DNA from: Whitmania pigra | Taxonomy: Eukaryota; Annelida; Clitellata; Hirudinida; Haemopidae | Length of the DNA: 64,000 nucleotides | Reading direction: 5' to 3' | Assembly: GCA_021613335.1 (NCBI GenBank) | Contig: JAJTWR010000251.1 | Span: 2,091,501-2,155,500 of the forward strand | In this document: positions 41,788 through 51,540 of the stretch, in pieces | How positions within the stretch are numbered: position 1 is the first letter of the stretch | Layout of the letters: each line of letters starts with the position of its first letter | Notes under the pieces: generated by a model | Database searches by the model: none | Told to the model about the DNA's origin: nothing | What the model saw: only the letters and a program-made list of their open reading frames with translations | Program-made: the position numbers and the translations under genes

Positions 41788-41876
41788 ATAAGACATCCCC
41801 CAAAAATAAGCCTAAGCGTGCCTTTTTGAGCAAAAATTAATTTAGGACACTCTTATTTTTGGGAACACACGGTATT
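41788..41876. mobile_element. Short MITE with CCCAAAAATAAG ends (one per tandem unit)
   Basis: ATAAGACATCCCCCAAAAATAAG and CTTATTTTTGGG are inverted and about 90 bp apart. The same element is present in unit 2 (about 43930-44015) and unit 3 (about 46070-46155), so it was inserted before the tandem duplication. The ends resemble a widespread hAT-type MITE. Confidence 0.6.
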
Positions 41877-42039
41877 ATAAGCATTGCAAGCTATTTGACG
41901 GTAATTGAAAAAAACACGATTTGCGAGTCCCAATTTAATGATATTTCGCGAACGAATTTGAAAAAATGTTTTATGCATCAATCCATATTTTGTAAATAAC
42001 AATTTATTCACCCAAATAATTTCAAACAATTAAATATTT

Positions 42040-42917
42040 TCATGGTTTGTAGCACAAGCTGTCCCTGCATTCATATCCTTCTGGGCATTCTGAACAGGCA
42101 GGTCCTTGTTTGAACGGACGATTCCTTGCCATATTTCCACTGTCGAAATTACAAGAAGTTTTTTTGCGAAATCACGCACGTCATTAATCTTCAGTAATTG
42201 ATGGATTACAACTGAACACAAATGGCAGAACACATTATATGAATAGTTTGTCTCACCCTGGGCCGTAATGGCACACCAAATAACTTCCCGATCTGGTGCT
42301 GTTACTTTTTGGGAAATAGAGTTCAGGACAATATGTTGCAGCGCAACCGAGATATTCCGATTTGGCCCAGACAACCTATTTTTCGAAATTGTATCATTTT
42401 CTGTTTTAGTTAGACTAAATGTCAAAAAGTTAAAAGTTATTAAATGTCAGTGTTTTAACCTGAGTGTAATGGCCACAGACTTTATCGCAAGCCATGGTAT
42501 CGTAGTTATAGTTGTCCTTTTCCTTGTAGAAGACGCTGATTCCACCAGTTGAGTTTAATTTTTTGGAGGTGGTCATGAACAGATTCTGGCCGACGTAACC
42601 GAACCTGGTTGTTATATTCTTCGGTTTTCCGTGTTCCCAAACGCATTGGTCAGACCAAGCGCTCGCTTGCAAAGCCAGAGTTGGATCCCATTTCTGTCAT
42701 ACCAAAAGTAGACTTTCTTAATTTCAATTTGTTTACCTTAATCTTTTCATATTTTGATGACAAGTAAAATATCACATACCATTTCTAGCATGTTACTAGC
42801 ACCTTCTTGTCTCCTGAGTTGATTGTGAATGTCAAGAAGAGCCTGTTCTTCTTCGGGTGTAAATAACTTTCCCGAAGCATGGCACAAAATCACTGCGAAA
42901 AGGATCAAAAACTTCAT
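42040..42917 (-). CDS. CAP-superfamily (CRISP/antigen-5-like) secreted protein, copy 1
   Basis: Four exons on the minus strand: 42780-42917, 42460-42693, 42257-42375, 42040-42139. They give about 196 aa with all splice phases agreeing. A signal peptide (MKFLILFAVILCHASG) precedes LFTPEEEQALLDIHNQLRR, the N-terminal CAP helix. The core has LALQASAWSDQCVW and VGQNLF, then the CAP signatures GHYTQVVW (across the exon 2/3 junction) and YLVCHYGPGGN (across exon 3/4). A short Cys-rich end (CSECPEGYECRDSLC) follows, a truncated hinge like that in arthropod or mollusc CAP proteins. The His and Glu residues of the CAP cavity appear present. It is extracellular; function in this family is varied and cannot be read from sequence. 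Longer uninterrupted frames through the introns (42030-42425) are not the gene. Confidence 0.93.
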
Positions 42918-43715
42918 CTTCTTGTTTGTGTTCTGACAATAAAAAGAAACATTTCGTATAATATTTCGTCTTTTATATATTGCATATAATGCACAACTCT
43001 ACCTCGAAGTTGTTTCGATAACGTTTGATGCTCATTTATCGAGGGCATTTAAGCAATTTTGAAAGAAACTAAGCAAATAGCCCGTTATTTGCATCACCAA
43101 ATTTCAAATATTTTCGGGTCTTGCGTCGTCCTTAAATGTATTAACATGGACTGATGAGCTCGATAGAATGATGATTTGGATTGTGTAAGCATCGTTTGTA
43201 ACGTTCAGTTTATTATTGTGCGCGCCAAAATGAAGACAAATGATGACGTTTTCGTTGGATACCGTAAAGATAAAACACAACTATTACTTTAATCTTTTTC
43301 ATTTTTCTTGGAATTTCCAATTGTTGTTTTAAGTAATTCAACAAATAATAGACGACATTAACAATTCTAATTATAAATATTTCAAGACACGCTAAGATTA
43401 GCTAAGCGATCATTAGTCATTTAATAACTGTAACATAAAATAAAATTAAGAGCCACTTAGATGATGGACATCTATGGGGAAGAGGGGATTGGTGTCCTAA
43501 CCAGAAGAATAGCTAGGGGTTAACTGATAATTTCGCTTCCCCACTTTAACATTATTAATTCGATATCCATCACTATTAGTTCCACATTTGCTCTCTTTTT
43601 TTATGAACAACAAAGATTTTTAGGCATAGCTCTTCCTCAAGTGATTTTTCAAGTTCTTGTTAGCAACAAAATTATTTATGTTACTTTTGTTCAACTCGTC
43701 AAGGTATGCTGAGGT

Positions 43716-45856
43716 CATTAATGAAACACTACATTGGCTAATTCCATGTAAAATCAACAATGACGATCCAGAAGATGTTGATATGAGAAGTTTGTATTTG
43801 ACTAATTTAAAAAAGAAAATACTCTAACAATTGAATGGTTTTCTAACATTGTTGTAAAATAATTAATTAACAACATAATAATTTGTGTAACATGAAAAAA
43901 GGTTCTAGTGGGTTTGTTGATTGTGAAAATATAAGACATTCCCCAAAAATATGCCTAAGCGTGCCTTTTTGAGCAAAAATTAATTTAAAACACTTTTATT
44001 TTGGGGAAAACACGGTATTATAAGCATTTCAAGCTATTTGACGGTAATTGAAAAAACACGATTTGCGAATCCCAATTTAATGATTGATCGCGAACGAATT
44101 ATAAAAAATGTTTTATGCATCAATCCATATTTTGTAAATAACAATTTATTCACCCAAATAATTTCAAACAATTAAATATTTTCATGGTTTGTAGCACAAG
44201 CTGTCCCTGCATTCATATCCTTCTGGGCATTCTGAACAGGCAGGTCCTTGTTTGAACGGACGATTCCTTGCCATATTTCCACTGTCGAAATTACAAGAAG
44301 TTTTTTGCGAAATCACGCACGTCATTAATCTTCAGTAATTGATGGATTACAACTGAACACAAATGGCAGAACACATTATATGAATAGTTTGTCTCACCCT
44401 GGGCCGTAATGGCACACCAAATAACTTCCCGATCTGGTGCTGTTACTTTTTGGGAAATAGAGTTCAGGACAATATGTTGCAGCGCAACCGAGATATTCCG
44501 ATTTGGCCCAGACAACCTATTTTTCGAAATTGTATCATTTTCTGTTTTAGTTAGACTAAATGTCAAAAAGTTAAAAGTTATTAAATGTCAGTGTTTTAAC
44601 CTGAGTGTAATGGCCACAGACTTTATCGCAAGCCATGGTATCGTAGTTATAGTTGTCCTTTTCCTTGTAGAAGACGCTGATTCCACCAGTTGAGTTTAAT
44701 TTTTTGGAGGTGGTCATGAACAGATTCTGGCCGACGTAACCGAACCTGGTTGTTATATTCTTCGGTTTTCCGTGTTCCCAAACGCATTGGTCAGACCAAG
44801 CGCTCGCTTGCAAAGCCAGAGTTGGATCCCATTTCTGTCATACCAAAAGTAGACTTTCTTAATTTCAATTTGTTTACCTTAATCTTTTCATATTTTGATG
44901 ACAAGTAAAATATCACATACCATTTCTAGCATGTTACTAGCACCTTCTTGTCTCCTGAGTTGATTGTGAATGTCAAGAAGAGCCTGTTCTTCTTCGGGTG
45001 TAAATAACTTTCCCGAAGCATGGCACAAAATCACTGCGAAAAGGATCAAAAACTTCATCTTCTTGTTTGTGTTCTGACAATAAAAAGAAACATTTCGTAT
45101 AATATTTCGTCTTTTATATATTGCATATAATGCACAACTCTACCTCGAAGTTGTTTCGATAACGTTTGATGCTCATTTATCGAGGGCATTTAAGCAATTT
45201 TGAAAGAAACTAAGCAAATAGCCCGTTATTTGCATCACCAAATTTCAAATATTTTCGGGTCTTGCGTCGTCCTTAAATGTATTAACATGGACTGATGAGC
45301 TCGATAGAATGATGATTTGGATTGTGTAAGCATCGTTTGTAACGTTCAGTTTATTATTGTGCGCGCCAAAATGAAGACAAATGATGACGTTTTCGTTGGA
45401 TACCGTAAAGATAAAACACAACTATTACTTTAATCTTTTTCATTTTTCTTGGAATTTCCAATTGTTGTTTTAAGTAATTCAACAAATAATAGACGACATT
45501 AACAATTCTAATTATAAATATTTCAAGACACGCTAAGATTAGCTAAGCGATCATTAGTCATTTAATAACTGTAACATAAAATAAAATTAAGAGCCACTTA
45601 GATGATGGACATCTATGGGGAAGAGGGGATTGGTGTCCTAACCAGAAGAATAGCTAGGGGTTAACTGATAATTTCGCTTCCCCACTTTAACATTATTAAT
45701 TCGATATCCATCACTATTAGTTCCACATTTGCTCTCTTTTTTTATGAACAACAAAGATTTTTAGGCATAGCTCTTCCTCAAGTGATTTTTCAAGTTCTTG
45801 TTAGCAACAAAATTATTTATGTTACTTTTGTTCAACTCGTCAAGGTATGCTGAAGT
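43716..45856. repeat. Tandem repeat unit 2 containing a CAP gene
   Basis: Second full unit, directly adjoining unit 1 in the same orientation. It carries a one-base deletion relative to unit 1 in intron 3 of its CAP gene. Confidence 0.93.
44182..45058 (-). CDS. CAP-superfamily secreted protein, copy 2
   Basis: Exons 44921-45058, 44601-44834, 44398-44516 and 44182-44281, with the same lengths and phases as copy 1. Where I compared them, the coding exons look identical to copy 1, with signal peptide, GHYTQ, CHYGPGGN and the Cys-rich tail all kept. The near-zero divergence shows a very recent duplication or ongoing gene conversion. Its upstream region is also duplicated, so both copies should share control elements. 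Confidence 0.93.
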
Positions 45857-46378
45857 CATTAATGAAACACTACATTGGCTAATTCCATGTAAAATCAACA
45901 ATGACGATCCAGAAGATGTTGATATGGGAAGTTTGTATTTGACTAATTTAAAAAAGAAAATACTCTAACAATTGAATGGTTTTCTAACATTGTTGTAAAA
46001 TAATTAATTAACAACATAATAATTTGTGTAACATGAAAAAAGGTTCTAGTGGGTTTGTTGATTGTGAAAATATAAGACATTCCCCAAAAATATGCCTAAG
46101 CGTGCCTTTTTGAGCAAAAATTAATTTAAAACACTTTTATTTTTGGGAAAACACGGTATTATAAGCATTTCAAGCTATTTGACGGTAATTGAAAAAACAC
46201 GATTTGCGAGTCCCAATTTAATGATTGATCGCGAACGAATTTTAAAAAATGTTTTATGCATCAATCCATATTTTGTAAATAACAATTTATTCACCCAAAT
46301 AATTTCAAACAATTAAATATTTTCATGGTTTGTAGCACAAGCTGTCCCTGCATTCATATCCTTCTGGGCATTCTGAAC
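45857..46378. repeat. Tandem repeat unit 3, truncated
   Basis: Matches the start of units 1 and 2 for about 520 bases and stops abruptly at CTGAACAG, where the gypsy LTR sequence starts. Confidence 0.92.
46325..46378 (-). pseudogene. CAP gene copy 3, last-exon fragment only
   Basis: Only the end of exon 4 (stop plus about 17 codons) remains before the junction with the retrotransposon LTR. The other exons are gone. Confidence 0.85.
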
Positions 46379-46521
46379 AGTTGGTGATATTACGTGCGAC
46401 TACGTACTTGGTAGTCATTAGCGAAATTTTCAGTTCTCGTTTCTGTTCTTGAATATTTGACCGCCAATAAACTTTTCTGTTCAACTTGTTCGACTAATGT
46501 TATTGTTACAAAGACCCAACA
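46379..46521 (+). repeat. 5' LTR of the gypsy element, 5'-truncated
   Basis: Matches the last 130-140 bases of the 3' LTR (shared ATATTACGTGCGACTACGTA; ends CCCAACA). The first roughly 115 bases are missing because the LTR is cut at the junction with CAP tandem unit 3. It carries about nine extra bases (CGACTAATG) relative to the 3' LTR. Confidence 0.9.
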
Positions 46522-46647
46522 ACTGGCGCAGTCGACGAAAGAAAATTTCAACGTCTGAAGAGTGATATTTTTCAAGTAAACCTACAGAAAAGGTTTGTCC
46601 TGAATTTGTTCAGTAACAGTGCATTTGAATTTCAAAGCTGGTGAAAA

Positions 46648-47284
46648 TGGCGGATATTGCTAAATTTCTGGAACTATTTGCTAAACAAATGGAAACCCTG
46701 GTTCGTTCATTGCTGAGAATTCTACGACCATCCCTCATTTCATGCCTTTCGAACCGAATAAAGAGTTGTGATGTGACTACATGAGTCGGTTTCAAACCTT
46801 TACAGAAGCAAACTCTATTCGGACCTCAAAAATTACTCAAGTTTTTCTCACAAACCAGTCAACTTCAATTTACAAATTCTTGCAAACTGCGGCTTCACAA
46901 AAGACAATTCCATGTGAAGTCAATAAGTTAGAATTTTCGGAAATTCAAGCAGTGATGATGGAAAATTTTAACCCCAAAAGATTCATTGTGAGAAAAAGGT
47001 TTAGATTTTGGACCGAAATAAAAAGGCAACCTGGCGAGACCATTCAAGAACTCGCGGCGAAAATTCGAACAGCAGCTTCTACGTGCGACTTTCCTAGTAT
47101 TGAGGACACACTCGACGAAGCCTTGAGAACAAGATTTATGTGTTTATGTGTTAGGTTGACAACGAGGCGGTTCTCAAGTCACTTTTCAAAATTCCTCAAA
47201 ATGAATTAACTTTGAATCGGGCTGTTGAAATCGCTACGGAAGTGGAATAATCTTCTAAGGTTGCCAAAGCCACAGTACACGGCA
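46648..47284 (+). pseudogene. gypsy gag, 5' part, frameshifted
   Basis: Starts MADIAKFLELFAKQMETL at 46648 and soon changes frame. The capsid-like part at 46781-47160 includes IKRQPGETIQELAAKIRTAA. Stops occur at about 46770, 47208 and 47250. The 3' part resumes beyond the hAT insertion at 50936. Confidence 0.8.
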
Positions 47285-47479
47285 CACTGGACTAGACCCC
47301 CTAGCCGAATTTATTTTAAACTATGGCTGGCTGAGCAAAAAATCTGGCTGATATCCGGCTTAGCCGAATTCACGTGATTATTAAAAATTCCGGCTGAAAA
47401 TAGGAATAATTCGGCTAAAATGTGGCTGAGTTTTAAAAAATGAACGAAATGAGTTTATCAACTAAGGGTTTTTTCAGTA

Positions 47480-49170
47480 ACATTAATAATAGAAAATTAT
47501 TGCACTATAATGTCAAAATTGTCATGAATAAATGTCACACGGTGCAATCTTTCTGCAGACAAACTAGATCGCTTGCTGTTAGCAACCAGGCCAGTAGTCG
47601 AAAACATGCATTCCACTGGAACTGATGTTGCTGATGCTGGTAATTGCAATTTGGCCAATTGTGATAAAAGTGGGAAAGAAACCACTGCTTTCTTCCAAAA
47701 GGTCAATACTTCCCAGCTCTTTGATGTCAAGTAGCTTGCGACTTCTACTGCTACCTGCGATACAGAATATTAACAGCAAATTTTACATTTTAACACACAA
47801 ATAATTATTTGATAATAATTTATGGCAAGTGCATTTTTATTATGTTTATATATTTTATATATAATATTTTTCATATTCTTGCTCAAATACTATTAACAAG
47901 ATTTCTATACTAACTAAAGAATTCAAATCAATCCCTTGGTGAGTACTTTGTGACATCTCTGAACAAAATTCGTTTAATAGCTCCAATCTTAGTCGTCTCT
48001 TCTTTTCTTCAGGCCCTTCATTCTCGCTGTTATGTGTATTTGCTTCTCTTGTTTGTCTCATTGTTTCAGGAACAGTAATAAAATTTCTCTCAACTGCATC
48101 TTTAATGGCATTTTCAAGTATAATAGTTGCATCTGTTATGGGTAGGAGAGTCTTAGTTTGAGGGTCTAGTAATTGATGAAGCTTGATTTGTTCCGATTCG
48201 GGAAATCTATGGTCACCTTTGCCAAAACTGCTGATTTAATTGCTTTAATCTTGGGATAATCTGTTGGTGAGGCAATACATAGCTTTTTTATTTTCATTTT
48301 CATCCTTGGAATTACAGACAATGTAGGCTGCGAAGATCCAAATAGGTCCATAAACCTCTTGAAGTGTGTCAGGAAGCCAACAAGTTCTCGCAGGAAGTCA
48401 AGTTCATCAGCATGCAAACACAATTCTCTATGACCATCACGTTTTAAAGCATTATCTACCTCTCTTTGTAAATCAATTATTGATTCGATCCTATAAAGCG
48501 TAGAGTTCCAGCGTGTTTGACATGATGCCTTAACTGTTTGATGATGATGAGAACTTTTGGTAATAATCATCCTTCTTTTCTTCTGTAACCTCTGGTATAA
48601 TAGTGTCGATAAACTGATCATCCAAATCCAACAAGTTGCTTACTTGTGCTACATTATTTATTAATTTACCAACTAACTCTTTGTCTTTGGTGGAAGACAA
48701 TTCATCATCAACAAGCAAGGTTTTAAAATGAAGAGCAGTCACAATATTGCGACATTTCATAAGAATGGTTGTTACATCTCCCAGTTTATTGATGCTGTCT
48801 ACTGACAAGAGAAGGTGAAGACAATGTGATATGCAGTGCTGTACAGTGTCGACCTTTAATAGTTGTGATGTCTTCATCATATTAGCTGCTCCATCGTGAC
48901 AGCTGAATATCATTAGTTTCTTGAGATCAGGGAAATAGCTAGGTGAAGATTCATATTCCCTGAGGAGGTGGTTATTGCAAAACTACAAACTTGTGATAGA
49001 TGACCTTGATTGCCCAAGCTTTGTTGCAATTTGAGACATAGAGAACAGTAGACTCTGTTTTCTTCAATCAAATTGCCTTCAGAATAAAGCTGGCCAAAAT
49101 AATTCCAACAAGTAGCCTTTGAGGATCTTTTCCAGATAAGCCCCGCCAAAAAGTTAACCCCCGCCACCAA
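47480..49170 (-). pseudogene. hAT transposase, BED-finger type, interrupted
   Basis: In minus-strand order: a BED-like N-terminus (CWNYFGQLYSEGNL, CSLCLKL) at 49170-48913; the catalytic middle CHDGAANMMK, VQHCISHCLHLLL at 48913-48530; then KASCQTRWNSTLYRI and FLTHFKRFMDLFGSS to 48166. The C-terminal dimerisation part (LTFWKKAVVSFPLLSQLAKL, VPVECMFSTTGLVANSKRS, LSAERLHRVTFIHDN) is at 47730-47497. The frame is lost at about 48913, 48530 and between 48166 and 47730, so the protein is not made intact. This is the best preserved hAT transposase in the window. Confidence 0.88.
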
Positions 49171-49324
49171 AAACGATTATAAAAAAGAGGATATGAAATT
49201 TGTATTTTTAGTTTTTATTGAAGAGAGTACAATTGAAACATGTCATTCATAATTTCCATGAAAAGGTCCGCATTTCTGTACCTTTGCCTCCAAACGAACT
49301 CACACAAGTAGCTGTCCACTAAAG

Positions 49325-50172
49325 AGTGACCCGTCATAACAGCCCGGCGACAGAATAGCCCCGACAAAACAGCCCCGTCAAAATAGCCCGGCGTCAAAAT
49401 AGCTCAAGACAAAACAGCCCCTACAAAACCGCCCCAACAAAACTGCCCCGTCGAAACAACCCGGCGTCGAAATAGCCCAAGACAAAATAGCCCCGTCAAA
49501 ATGGCCCCGTCAAAATATCCCCGACAAAATAGCCCGGCGACAAAATAGCTCAGGACAAAACAACCCGACGACAAAATAGCCCCGTCAAAATAGCCCATGA
49601 TAACTCCATGTCAAAGTATTTTTAAAAAATGTTGTGAAACTGAATCAAAATTTAATTCGAAATTAGTGGCTTGAATGCTTTGACCGTTTTGAGTATTGTT
49701 TGTTGTTATTATTGTTCTCCAGAAGTTTAATTTGCATAGTCTTGCTTATTCAAATTTGTATCTGGCTTACAAATTTGTGTTGACATTATCCTCATCACAA
49801 GTTGCTTGTGAGAGGTCGTTTTCAAAATTGAAATACGTTTTGAACAGATTAAGAAATTTTCTGAACCAGTCAATTCTACGATCATTCATGCTGATGTCTT
49901 GTGAGAAAGACTCTTTTTCAAGAATCAATAACAATGAAATCATTGATGTTTTAGCATCGACTAGTGAAACGATGAAAAAGCTGTTATAATAGTTAATAGT
50001 GAATAGAAATTTTAGACTCTAGTGTTTCTTATGTTTAAGTTGATCAAACTAGGAGTTAAATAAAATTTCCCGGGCCGGTTTTTTAAGCCAGTCCGACCCT
50101 GGTGACAGGGCTGTTTTGACGGGGCTGTTTTGTCGGGGCTATTCTGTCGCCGGGCTGTTATGACGGGGTGCC
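49325..50172. mobile_element. Foldback-like element E2
   Basis: Starts AGTGACCCGTCATAACAGCC and ends GGCTGTTATGACGGGGTGCC. Flanked by the exact 9-bp duplication CCACTAAAG (49316-49324 and 50173-50181). The left arm (about 285 bases) is a long minisatellite; the right arm is only about 75 bases. The core is nearly identical to that of E1, so E1 and E2 belong to one subfamily. Confidence 0.92.
49700..49989 (+). pseudogene. hAT dimerisation-domain fragment inside element E2
   Basis: A 97-codon open frame with LTLSSSQVACERSFSKLKYV, LNRLRNFLNQSILRSFMLMS and SRINNNEIIDVLA, ending at TAA at 49987. This is the last 80 or so residues of a hAT transposase of the ZMYM1-like type. No upstream transposase exists. 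E1 carries the same fragment (7140-7401) with a frameshift. Confidence 0.8.
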
Positions 50173-50174
50173 CC

Positions 50175-50920
50175 ACTAAAGATCGGTGTGTGCCGCATTG
50201 GCGCTTATTCTGCATCTTGTAGACGTGTCAGAAAGGTTTGATGGTTTGTGTGAGCTCCACTCATTGGATCCACAAAGTTTTCTGTATGATTAACCGTTTG
50301 ATGAGTATAAAGTTGTCATCTGGTGACCATTGTTGCATAGACGTTGGTGATGGATCACTCCGTGGCTTTGCAAAAAACGTATTGCCTTGTCGAAAGTCGA
50401 AAGCGTCAGAAAGCTCATTTCAGGTTTTAAGTCAGAACGTAGATAATATTTGCACAAAATGGGCATAGAGATGGATAAGGAGTTGTTTTTATGGCGTGCA
50501 TTTAAATATTCAAATGTACAGACATCAGAAATTGTGTGCGTGCATGAAATGAGAGTGACGGGGCTTAACTTTTCGCGTGTACACTTTTATCATTAGGGGC
50601 GGGGCTTATCTGGAAAAGATCCGCCTTTGAATTACCATGCTGACCTATTTTAGAGCTGACACAATTATAACGATCCCTTATAATTATATAATATCAGTAA
50701 ATATTTAGAATAGTTAATTAAATATTTTATATTTAAAACATTTATTTGTCTATGAACAAATTTGTAAATTAAATTTGAATTTATTTGGCGCTGTGAAATA
50801 ATTCGACGGCTGGATCGAATCGCACTTTATGGCGGCGATTTAGGCTAGCCGAAAAAGTTTCGGCGGATTTTTGGCGTAATTGAAATGTTCGGCGGATTTG
50901 GCTAAATGGCGGCGGCTAGG
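50175..50920. other. 5' flank of the hAT element, non-coding
   Basis: From the E2 right end to the hAT right terminus. It contains GGGGCTTATCTGGAAAAGATC (50590), matching GATCTTTTCCAGATAAGCCCC at 49123 in inverted orientation. No supported coding sequence. Confidence 0.6.
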
Positions 50921-50943
50921 AGGTCTACACTGGACGAACGGTA

Positions 50944-51540
50944 ATGAAAGTGTTCAAACCTGCCAGAAACAAACAAGAAAAAGTAAATTTCAAACCAAGA
51001 CGCCAGGTACAGCAGCTCTCTAAATTTCCATTCCCGAAAGGGACGTGTCCAAGATGTGGAACAAAAGGACACCACGCCAATGATTGCAGGCATGTCAAAA
51101 CTAAATGCAACTTCTGTGGAATCATAGGACATTTAGAAAAAGCTTGTTTAAAGAAAAAGTTCAAAGGAGAGAGAAAAGTGAATTCAATCCATACAATTTC
51201 GAGCCACTCTCCTCTCATACAAAAATTACAAATTGCAAATTCAGAATTTGTTTTCGAGTTGGACAGCGGAGCCAGGGATAACTTTTGCTCAATGGAAGTG
51301 TGGAACAAGTGGGGAAAACCCAAGTTAACACCTTCCAGTACGAAATATATTTCCGCAATAGGGGACTCCATACCGAACTTAGGAGTCTGCGAAATGATGG
51401 TATCGACATCAGACCTTCAAGAAGTACCTCTAGAATTCAATGTCACCAAGTTGCCAAAACTCAACATTCTTGGCAGGAAAGCCATAGTTGAATTGCAAAT
51501 CGATGTCAAACTTGCTACGCAATCATGTTTTCAAAGTTGA
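50944..51540 (+). pseudogene. gypsy gag nucleocapsid and protease
   Basis: Two CCHC knuckles (CPRCGTKGHHANDC and CNFCGIIGHLEKAC) are followed by an aspartic protease segment (FELDSGARDNFCS, LNILGRKAI). It ends at a stop overlapped by the next frame, as expected for a programmed or mutational frame change into RT. Confidence 0.9.

Larger units (their letters stand above)
41572..43715. repeat. Tandem repeat unit 1 containing a CAP gene
   Basis: First of 2.4 head-to-tail units of about 2.14 kb. Unit boundaries fall at CATTAATGAAACACTA (41572, 43716, 45857). Unit 1 differs from unit 2 by only scattered substitutions and small indels. Confidence 0.93.
47293..50927 (-). mobile_element. hAT transposon inserted in gypsy, exact 8-bp target duplication
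   Basis: Ends TAGACCCCCTAGCCG (47293) and, inverted, CGGCTAGGAGGTCTA (to 50927). Flanked by an exact 8-bp duplication CACTGGAC (47285-47292 and 50928-50935). Subterminal repeats of GGCTGA / GGCGGAT / TAGCCGAA lie at both ends. The transposase runs on the minus strand. Foldback element E2 is inserted at 49325. Confidence 0.95.

Noticed and set aside
42030..42425. 131-codon minus-strand frame through CAP exons 3 and 4
   Set aside because: It reads in the wrong frame and through intron 3. The spliced frame gives the CAP signatures GHYTQVVW and CHYGPGGN and a proper stop.
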